15,453 nucleotides of DNA, from positions 1 to 15,453 of the forward strand of contig JAZUKW010000095.1 of assembly GCA_045643425.1 (NCBI GenBank), in the 5' to 3' direction. The notes beneath the pieces were generated by a model. That model was not told where the DNA came from and did not search any database. It saw nothing but the letters and a program-made list of their open reading frames with translations. The first letter of the stretch is position 1. Every line of letters starts with the position of its first letter. This DNA comes from RGIG426 sp045643425. Its GTDB lineage: Bacteria > Bacillota > Clostridia > Oscillospirales > Acutalibacteraceae. The translations under genes were made by a program, and so were the position numbers. This document shows, piece by piece, positions 1 through 8,200 of this stretch.

Positions 1-633
1 GGCGGTCGGCTCATAGGAAAGCGACAGCTTGCGCCCGATAAACTCCGGCGCAAACTTGCGCAGGCTCTGCTTCAGCACGTCGTCCAACCGGCAGGGACGC
101 AGCACGTAGTCGGTGCTGTCCGCGCCGAGCCGCAAAAACGCGAGCACCATTTCGACGTATTGCTCGGTGCGGAAAAGGTCGGCGGACAGCTGCCGCGCGA
201 GCGCGCTGTCCTCGTTTTGCAGCGACAGCTTCATCGCCGCGAGCGGGGTTTTGATCTGGTGCGCCCATACGGTGTAGTAATCCACCATTTCCGCATATTT
301 CGCGGTGGCGGCGGCGTCGCTTTCGGCGAGCGCACGGTAGAGCGCGGCGATCGCCTCGGCGTAATCCTTTGCCTGTACCGAATCGGCGGCAAGCGGTGCG
401 CTCGGTGGGGTCAGCGAGGAAAATTCCCGCCAAAACGCCTCGTGTCGCCGCTTTTGGGAAATGTAATCAAACGCAAGAAACCCCGCGCCGAACAGCAAGC
501 ACAGCACCGCCGGATAGAGGAGCGCCGCGACGGGCAGGTGATAGAGCGCGAACGCTGCGGCAAAGAGCGCCACACCCACGGCGACCGCCGCGAGGGTGCG
601 CGTTTTGGTTTTTAAGTATGTGAAAAAGGTCAT
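1..633 (-). CDS. Intramembrane-sensing sensor histidine kinase, BceS/GraS-like (C-terminus beyond window edge)
   Basis: Reading leftward from the ATG at 633-631, the frame stays open for 211 codons to the window edge, so the catalytic ATPase domain is missing. Two hydrophobic segments (about residues 13-31 and 35-56) are separated by only a few residues, so there is almost no extracellular sensor. A linker follows, then the phosphoacceptor H-box VWAHQIKTPLAAMKL with His125. HQIKTP after a two-TM hairpin is typical of Firmicute intramembrane-sensing kinases (BceS, GraS, YxdK type), many of which respond to peptide antibiotics together with an ABC transporter. The start lies 4 nt after the regulator's stop codon, with GGGGTGA just upstream as ribosome site, so the two are co-transcribed. 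The kinase class is clear. The ligand is unknown, and any partner transporter would lie outside the window. Confidence 0.9.
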   Translation of the reverse strand, partial: MTFFTYLKTKTRTLAAVAVGVALFAAAFALYHLPVAALLYPAVLCLLFGAGFLAFDYISQKRRHEAFWREFSSLTPPSAPLAADSVQAKDYAEAIAALYRALAESDAAATAKYAEMVDYYTVWAHQIKTPLAAMKLSLQNEDSALARQLSADLFRTEQYVEMVLAFLRLGADSTDYVLRPCRLDDVLKQSLRKFAPEFIGRKLSLSYEPTA

Positions 634-637
634 CTTG

Positions 638-1309
638 TCACCCCACACAGTAGCCCTCGCCGAATTTGGTGGCGATAAAGTCGGACAGTCCCGCCGCGGC
701 AAGCTTTTTGCGCAGGCGGTTGACGTTGACGGTCAGCGTGTTTTCGTCCACGTAACTGTCGGTCGCCCACAGCTCGGTCATCAGCTTTTCGCGGCTGACG
801 GTTTTGCCCTTGTTGGACAAAAGGCAAAAGAGAATGCGCGCCTCGTTTTTGGACAACTCGATTTTTTGCCCCTCAAAGGTGAGCGAGCCGTCGCCCACGT
901 TGAAGATCGCGCCCTTGTGGGACAAAAGCGGTGACGACGGCGCAAAATCGTAACTGCGACGGAGCAGGGCCTGCACCTTTGCCATCAGCACGCTGCCGTC
1001 GAACGGCTTTGCAATAAAATCGTCCGCGCCCTCGTTCATCGCCATGACCGCGTTGAGATTGTCCGCCGCGGAGGAGATGAAAACGATCGGCACGCTCGAC
1101 AGCTTGCGGATCTCGCGACACCAATGGAACCCGCCCGCAAACGGCAGACCGATGTCGAGCAGAACAAGGTGCGGCGCACAGGCGACGAATTCGTCGGTGA
1201 CCGCGCGAAAATCGCGGCAGCACACGACGTTGTAGCCCCACGCGCTTGCGAGCGTAACGATGCCGTCGGTGATACCCTTATCGTCTTCTACCAAAAACAG
1301 CGTATACAT
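638..1309 (-). CDS. OmpR/PhoB-family response regulator
   Basis: A 223-residue DNA-binding regulator paired with the kinase encoded next to it. The receiver domain (about 1-118) shows the acidic pair D9-D10 in LVEDD, the phosphoacceptor D52 in LLDIGLP and K101 in AKPF. The C-terminal winged helix (about 130-223) contains the NEARILFCLL, NTLTVNVNRLRKKL and GEGY motifs of the OmpR/PhoB family. The frame is open 21 codons further upstream, but the ATG at 1309 is chosen because the receiver fold begins there and GGGAGG (1317-1322, minus strand) sits 7 nt before it. The upstream extension would also run into the promoter. Expressed from a consensus promoter at 1343-1372, with a palindrome at the start site that may be an operator. 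Likely role: signal-dependent transcription control, possibly of its own operon or of the divergent peptide-synthetase operon (inference). Confidence 0.93.
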   Translation of the reverse strand: MYTLFLVEDDKGITDGIVTLASAWGYNVVCCRDFRAVTDEFVACAPHLVLLDIGLPFAGGFHWCREIRKLSSVPIVFISSAADNLNAVMAMNEGADDFIAKPFDGSVLMAKVQALLRRSYDFAPSSPLLSHKGAIFNVGDGSLTFEGQKIELSKNEARILFCLLSNKGKTVSREKLMTELWATDSYVDENTLTVNVNRLRKKLAAAGLSDFIATKFGEGYCVG

Positions 1310-1321
1310 ACGGTTGCCTCC

Positions 1322-1337
1322 CGTAAATGGATTTACG
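1322..1337. repeat. 16-bp perfect palindrome, candidate operator
   Basis: CGTAAAT-GG-ATTTACG: two 7-bp arms around a 2-nt centre. It lies between the -10 box and the ribosome site of the response-regulator gene and covers the predicted transcription start. A 2-nt loop is poor for an RNA hairpin, so a dimeric repressor or autoregulatory site is more likely than an RNA element. The binding protein is not identifiable. The arms do not match the TNACA-N4-TGTNA arrangement known for BceR-type regulators. Confidence 0.6.
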
Positions 1338-1342
1338 AAAAC

Positions 1343-1372
1343 ATTATACACACCGCGGCGCGGCCCTGTCAA
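1343..1372 (-). promoter_or_regulatory. Promoter of the two-component operon
   Basis: On the minus strand, TTGACA (1372-1367) is followed after 18 nt by TATAAT (1348-1343). Both hexamers are perfect sigma-A consensus. The predicted start site is near 1336, about 27 nt upstream of the response regulator's start codon. Confidence 0.85.
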
Positions 1373-1401
1373 CCGTTGTGCGCGGCTTGCCGATTTCTTT
1401 A

Positions 1402-1430
1402 TTGCATTTTTCGCGCGCGTGTGTTATTAT
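1402..1430 (+). promoter_or_regulatory. Promoter of the NRPS operon
   Basis: TTGCAT (1402-1407) and TATTAT (1425-1430) are separated by 17 nt, with a TGn extension (1422-1424) immediately before the -10 hexamer. Transcription should start near 1437 and give a leader of about 70 nt before the first gene. The self-complementary TATAGCTATA (1428-1437) overlaps the -10 end and start site and could be simple AT-rich promoter sequence or an operator half. No terminator is seen from here to 12957, so this promoter probably drives all six genes, although internal promoters cannot be excluded. Confidence 0.75.
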
Positions 1431-1505
1431 AGCTATATATAGGCAAAATTGAAAAACGCGCGGGCATTTTTGTGCTTACGCAAATGCTGAAAGGGGTCAT
1501 CGACT

Positions 1506-2204
1506 ATGGAACTCAACAAAACGGAAAAGAAAAATAAGCATCCTCTCGGCTGGCTGACGCTTGTCGTGGCGCTGGCGGCGCTGGTCTACGGCGCGTACGA
1601 GGCCTACACCTACGGCCGCACGGCGGTGATGCCGCTGGTCGGCGGTGTGCTGGTGACGTGGCTTACGATGTTCGGAACGATGCGACTGTTTGCGAAAAAG
1701 AAGACCCCGCTGCTCGTGCAGGTGCTGGTGCTGTTGCTCGAGATGGCTGCGCTGGTGGCGCTGGCGGTGATCTATTTGGGCCTTTTGGAGCTGCTCGAAA
1801 ACATACAGGCGATGGATGACATCGCGTTCCTCGCGCCGGGCACCAGCGTGTGGTCGGTGTTGTGGCTGTTTGCGTACCGTGTGCTGATCGGATACAATTG
1901 CGAGCTCACCGGCCCGCAATGGCTGGCCCACTTCCCGATGACGGCGGCGATCGCCGTGTGGATCATCGGTGCGCTGGCGTTGATCACGCTTTTGATTATT
2001 GAAAAAAAGCAGAAAAAACGTGAGAAGGAAGAGGAACTGCTCTCTCGGGTAGAAGAGGAAGAGCCCGTGGAGGATGGAAACGACAAAACCTCGCGCGTGA
2101 TACCCGTGGTGCCGGAAACCACGGACGGAATCGAGTGGATAAGCGTCGAAGAGAATACGGGCGCGCCGATCGATCCGACCGAAACGGAAGACCCCGAAGA
2201 ATAA
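1506..2204 (+). CDS. Polytopic membrane protein of unknown function with acidic cytoplasmic-type tail
   Basis: I do not recognise the family of this 232-residue protein. A lysine-rich N-terminus (KTEKKNKH) precedes hydrophobic segments at about 14-34, 40-62, 69-96 and 144-165. A weaker amphipathic stretch at about 113-130 could be a fifth or re-entrant segment. The tail from about 166 begins with lysines, then becomes strongly acidic and proline/threonine-rich to the end, and is probably disordered. Start ATG 1506 has AAGGGG (1491-1496) 9 nt upstream. It is first in the operon and ends 46 nt before the NRPS with no convincing terminator between (only a 4-bp GCCG/CGGC hairpin at 2210-2221 without a T-run). 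Position suggests a role in export, immunity or membrane anchoring of the peptide pathway, but nothing in the sequence proves it. Confidence 0.8.
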   Translation: MELNKTEKKNKHPLGWLTLVVALAALVYGAYEAYTYGRTAVMPLVGGVLVTWLTMFGTMRLFAKKKTPLLVQVLVLLLEMAALVALAVIYLGLLELLENIQAMDDIAFLAPGTSVWSVLWLFAYRVLIGYNCELTGPQWLAHFPMTAAIAVWIIGALALITLLIIEKKQKKREKEEELLSRVEEEEPVEDGNDKTSRVIPVVPETTDGIEWISVEENTGAPIDPTETEDPEE

Positions 2205-2250
2205 TTTTTGCCGGTATCGGCCGACAGACGAAGAAAGGAAGACGGCAGCG

Positions 2251-5200
2251 ATGATGGAATACGATAATATTCCGGCGGTAACGCCGCTTTGCGCGTCGCA
2301 GGAGGGCGTGTATCTCGAGTGCGTGAACAACCCCGAGTCGGTGCGCTATAACTTGCCTTTTCGGCTTGTGTTCCCGCAGGGGACCGACGCGGCGCGCCTT
2401 TGTGACGCCGTAAAAAAGGCGCTTTGCGCGCATCCGACGTTATTCGTGACGTTCGGCACGCCGGGCGGCGTGCCGTCGATGCTGTTTTCCGGCGTGGGCG
2501 AGGTGGAGCTCCCCGTCAAAGACGCAGGGGATCTTTCGACGTTCGTTCGTCCGTTCGACCTCGAAAACGGCCCGCTGCTCCGCGCGGAGACCTGGAAAAC
2601 GGGCGAGAGTCTAACCCTTGTGCTGGACGCGCACCATTTGGTGTTTGACGGCACGTCGGCCGGCGTGCTCGCGCGCCATATTGCCGCCGCGTACGCGGGG
2701 CAGGAGCTTTCGCCCGAGGGGATGACGCAGTTCGACGTTTCCGCTGCGGAAAAAGCGGTTTCCGCCGACGAACGCGCTGCGGATATGGTGTATTTTGAAA
2801 AACAACTCGGCGGCGACGAGTGGGATACGGGCTTTGTGTCCGACGTGACCGTCGAGCCTGCGGGCAGCCCGCTTTCGATGTTTACCGAGCCGTGCGACGG
2901 GCTTTCGGAAGCGGACGTTTCGGCGTTCGTGAAAGCTGTCGGCGTGTCCGAAAACGCGCTGTTTACCGGCGCGTTCGCCTATACGCTCGCCAAATTCAAC
3001 GGCGTGAAAGACAGCTGCTTTTGCACCGTCCACAACGGCCGCCTCGACAAGCGGCTGCAAAACGCGACGGGTATGTTCGTGCGCACGCTGCCGCTGCGGT
3101 TCGCGATCGACGAGACGCAGCCGGTCGGCGACTTTTTGAAATCCGTTTACAACGGCTATTACGAGACGAAAAACCGCACCGCGGTCGGCTTCGGCGATCT
3201 GGCGACGGAATTCGGCGTGACCAACGAGGCGACGTTCGTGTTCCAATCGACGCTGTTCGATCCGGTGCCGTTCGCGGGCGGCGAGATGACGGTGGAATAC
3301 GCCTCCGCCGACGATGCCATCACCGATTTTGATATGATGGTGATGAAAACCGAAACCGGCTACAAAACGGAGCTGCACGCGAAAAGCGCGCTGTTTACCG
3401 AGGGATTCTTGCAGGCGTTTTCCGAAATGTTCTGCACCGTCGTTTCCGAGATGATGAAAAAAGCGACGCTCGGCGAGATTGCATTTGTGAGCGACGCGGC
3501 AAACGCGCAGCTGGATGCGTTCAACAAGACCGAGGCGGACTACAACGCGAATACCACCGTGGTGGAGGAATTCCGCGCGCAGGCGCAAAAAACGCCGGAC
3601 AACCTCTGCCTTTGCTATCTCGATAAACACTTTACCTACCGTGAGGTGGATGAGTTTACCGACCGCTTTGCGCGGTATCTCGTCGAGCACGGCGTCGGCA
3701 AAGAGACCGTCGTCGGCGTGCTGATCGGGCGGTGCGAATATATGCTTTTGTGCTCGCTGTCGGTGCTGAAAGCCGGCGGCGCGTATCTGCCGCTTGACCC
3801 GACCTATCCCGCCGAGCGGCTTAATCTGATGGTGCAGGATTCGGGCGCCGTAATGCTTCTGTATGCGCCGGAATACGCCGACGTGATCACCGCCGACTTT
3901 ACCGGCGCGCGGATTTGCATTGACGATATTCCGTCGCTCGACGGTACGGCGGCGCTTCCCACTCCCGCGCCGGAGGATCTGTTCGTCATGCTCTACACCT
4001 CCGGCTCGACCGGCACGCCTAAGGGCGTGCAGTTCGCCCATTCCAACACGCTTGTGACCACCGAATGGGTGAAAAAATACTACGAGATGAACGAGACCTC
4101 GCGCGTGACGTCTTACGCGAGCTACGGCTTTGACGCCAACGTGTTCGACACCTATCCGGCGATCACGTCCGGCGCATGTCTGCATATTATTGCCGAGGAA
4201 ATGCGGCTGGATTTCCCCGCGCTTCTCGACTACTATAACCAAAACGGCATTACCCATACCGTGATGACCACCCAGGTCGGGCGGCAGTTTGCGCTGATGG
4301 GCGGGCAGACGACGCTCAAGCATCTGTCGGTGGCGGGCGAAAAACTGACCCCGCTCCCCGCGCCTGCGTCCGTCACGCTGTATAACCTCTACGGCCCGAC
4401 CGAAGGCTCGGTCGTGACGAGCGGCTTTAAAATGCTGCCGGGCGTCAACTACAAGGACGTGCCGATCGGCACGCCGGTGGACAACTTAAAGGTCTACGTC
4501 GTGGATCCGCGCGGTCGTCGGCTTCCCGTCGGCGCGGTAGGCGAGCTGTGGATCGCGGGGCCGCACGTCACCCGCGGCTACTTAAATCGCCCCGAAAAAA
4601 CCGCCGAAGCCTACGGCGACAACCCGTTCTCGACTGTGCCCGGCTACGAGCGTGTCTATCGCACGGGCGACATCGTGCGCCTGCTTCCCGACGGCAATCT
4701 GCAATTTGTCGGCCGCCGCGACGGTCAGGTGAAGGTGCGCGGCTTCCGCGTGGAGCTGACCGAAATCGAAGAAATTGTCCGCCGCTTCCCCGGTGTTGAG
4801 GATGCGACGGTGGCGGCGTTCGACGATCCCGCCGGCGGCAAATTCGTCGCGGCGTATATCGTGTCGCCGCGTGAAATCGACAAAACCGCGCTCGCTGACT
4901 TTATTCGCGCGGAAAAACCGCCGTATATGGTGCCCGCGGTGATGATGCAAATCGACAAAATCCCGCTGAACCAAAACCAAAAGGTCAACAAGCGGGCGCT
5001 TCCCGTGCCGGTGCGTGACCGCGGCGAGATCGTGCCGCCGAAAACCGAGACGCAGCAGAAAATTTTTGATATTGTCGCCGACGTGGTGGGACACAAAGAT
5101 TTCGGCGTGACCACCGACTTCGATACGGCGGGGCTGTCCTCGATCGGCGCGGTGCGCTTAAACGTCGCGCTGGCCGACGCGTTCGATACACCGATTCGTC

Positions 5201-8200
5201 TGTCCGACCTTAAAGAGCAGGACACCGTCGAAAAGCTGGAGGCGTGTTTGGACGGAAGCGAGGGCGCGACCGCGTATGAGCTGCAGGAGGATTACCCCAT
5301 TACCGAAAACCAAAACGGCATTTTCGTCGAGTGTATGGCCTCGCCCGACTCGACGATGTATAACATTCCGGTGCTGATTAAATTGTCCGACAACGTGGAG
5401 CTGTCGCGGCTTGCCGAGGCGGTGAAAGCGGCGCTGTCGGCGCATCCGTACGTCAAAACCACCCTCTTTACCGACGAAAAGGGCGACGTGCGCGCCCGCC
5501 GACGCGACGACGCGGCGGTCAACGTGCCGATCATCGAGTGCGCGGATTTGCCGGACAAAACGGAGCTTGTCAAGCCGTTTACACTGCTCGACAGCGAGCT
5601 TTACCGCGTCGCAATGTATAAAACGAACGACGGCAACGCGCTCTTCATGGACTTCCACCACATTCTGTGTGACGGTACCTCCGAGGCGGTGCTGTTCGAC
5701 GCGATCTCCCGCGCGTATGCGGGCGAAGCCTTAAAGGCGGAGACGTTTACCGGCTTTGAGGCGGCGCTCGAGGAGCAAAAAACGCGCGCATCCGACCGCT
5801 ACGAGGCGGCGAAAGCGTATTGGAAAACTGCGCTCGCCGGGTGCGAGAGCGACTGTATGCCGAAAAAAGAGCCGTCGAAAAAGGCGGATGGCTCGGGCGC
5901 GGTCACCGTTTTGTCGAGCGTGGATGCGGCGGCGCTCAAAGCGTATTGCGAGAAAAACAACGTCACGATGAACGCCCTCTTTAACGCGGCGTTTGCGCTC
6001 GTTTTGTCGAAATTCACCGGCAAAGAGAGCGTCTCCTTTGCGACGATTTACAGCGGCCGCGCGGACAGCCGACTTGCGAACGCGGTGATGTTTTTGGCGC
6101 GCTCGCTCCCCGTTGCCGCCGAGGTAGACGGCGAGACCGACGCGCTCGCGTTTGTGAGAGCGATGCAGACGAAGCTCAAGGACAGCATGGCGAACGATGC
6201 CTGCTCATTTGCGGAGCTTTCGCACGATTACGGGGTGAAATCCGATATTATTTTGGCGTTCCAGGGCGACCAATTCCGCTTTGACTCCCTTTGCGGCGAG
6301 CCGGCGGAAATTACGCCGATCACGCTCGGCGAGGCGAAGTCGCCGCTTTCGGTCAACGTCAATCTGACCGAGGCGGGCTTTACGTTCGAAATCGAATATC
6401 GCCGCGATACGTATAACGAAAACTTTGCCAAAGCACTTGCCAATGCGCTTTCGGCGGCGCTTGCGGCGTTTGTCGGCGGCGGGAAGCTGTCGTCGCTTTC
6501 GCTGATGAGCGACGAGGCGTGGGCGGAATACGCCCGCTTGAACGACAACGAGATGCCGATCGAAAACGTCTTTTTCCACGAGCGGGTGGAGCAGTGGGCG
6601 CAAAAGCAGCCGGATAAAATCGCGGTTGTCGCCGAGGGCCGCTCGCTGACGTTTAAAGAGCTCAATGAGCAATCCAACCGCGTGGCGCACGCGCTTCTTG
6701 CCCGCGGGGTGAAAAAGGATACGATCGCGGGTCTTGTTTTAGAGCGCTCCTGCGAGGTGCTGGTGGGCGAAATCGGTATGATGAAAGCCGGCGTGGCGTT
6801 TTTGCCGATGCTGCCGAGTTATCCCGACGAGCGGATCGACTTCTGTCTGCAAAACGCGGGCAGCCCGTTTGTTTTGACCACCGAGGCGATCAAAGCGCAA
6901 AAGCCGGAGCTGTTCTCCGCCGACAAGCCGTATTCCGTGCTGACGGTGGAAGAGCTGCTGAAAACCGAGAAGAGCGAAAATCCGGGACTTACGGTTGACC
7001 CGACGGCGCTCGCTTATTGCATTTATACCTCCGGCTCGACCGGCACGCCCAAGGGTGTGATGATCGAACAGCGCAACCTGCAAAACTATTTGCAGGCGCA
7101 CATGCACACGATCGGCGCGTTCTCTCACGACGAGTGGACCGGCCGCGCGCTTGCGCTCAGCTCGATCTCGTTCGATATGTCGCTGCACGATTTGTTTTTG
7201 CCGCTGTTTGCGGGCCGCGGCGTGGTGCTCGCCACCGAGGACGAACAGCATAATCCGCTCAGCCTGCGCGATTTGATGGTGGAAAACAACGTGCAGGTGA
7301 TGTGTTGCACCCCGCCGTTTATGAACAACATCGTCAGCATTCCCGAGTTTAAGCCGGCGATCGCAAATCTCAAAACCATCACCGTCGGTGCGGAGGCGTT
7401 CCCGCCCGCGCTCTACGACGCGCTCAAAGCGGTCGCGCCGGAGCTGCAGATCATTAACGGCTACGGCCCGACCGAGGCGACCATCTGCTGCGCGACCAAG
7501 GAGCTTTCAAGCGGGCTTGGGATCACTATCGGCCGCCCGACCAAAAACACCAAATTCTACGTGGCGGACAAGGCGGGCAACGTCCTGCCGCCGTACGGGA
7601 TCGGCGAGCTGATCATCTGCGGTGTCGGCGTCGGTCGCGGCTACGTGAAGCTGCCCGAAAAGACCGCCGCGTCGTTCTTTACGCTTTTGGGGCTTCCCGC
7701 TTACCACAGCGGCGACCAGGTGAGGTTAAACGGCGACGCCGAAATCGACTTCGGCGGCCGGATCGACAACCAGGTGAAGCTGCGCGGCTTCCGCGTGGAG
7801 CTGGACGAGATCGAAAACGTGATGACCGCCTATCCCGCGGTGAAGCAGGCGAAGGTGCTGATGCGCAACAACGGCACCGAGGATTATCTCGCCGGCTTCT
7901 TTACCGCCACCGAAACGGTGGACGTTTCGGCGCTGACGGCGCACCTCAAAGAGCGGCTGACCTACTATATGGTGCCGGCCGTGCTGGTGCAACTCGACGA
8001 AATGCCGCTGACCCCGAACGGGAAAATCGACAAAAACGGCTTCCCCGAAACGACCAAGACCAAGGAGAAAAAGGCCGGCCGCCGCGCTGCGAAAAAATCG
8101 CTGGAGCAGCGGCTGTGCGAGATCTTCGCCGATATTTTGGGCGAGGACGAGGTGTACGCCGACGACAACTTCTTTGAGCTCGGCGGCACGTCGCTTTCCG

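Noticed and set aside
11..433. Open minus-strand frame of 140 codons beginning MAGIFLADP
   Set aside because: Out of frame with the histidine kinase that clearly occupies this stretch (TM pair and HQIKTP box), and Arg-rich without domain similarity.
2210..2221. Possible terminator between the first membrane-protein gene and the NRPS
   Set aside because: The GCCG/CGGC stem is only 4 bp, and the T-run lies before rather than after it, so it should not terminate transcription.
2611..4323. Long open antisense frame (about 570 codons, minus strand) opposite NRPS module 1
   Set aside because: Same cause: low-complexity Arg/His-rich translation, no ribosome site, and the plus strand carries conserved condensation and adenylation motifs.
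3997..7049. Near-identical DNA blocks in the two adenylation domains (around 3997-4019 and 7027-7049, and around 4737-4760 and 7777-7800)
   Set aside because: They encode the universally conserved A3 and A8 motifs. Short identity is expected from the protein constraint and gives no evidence of a mobile or regulatory repeat.
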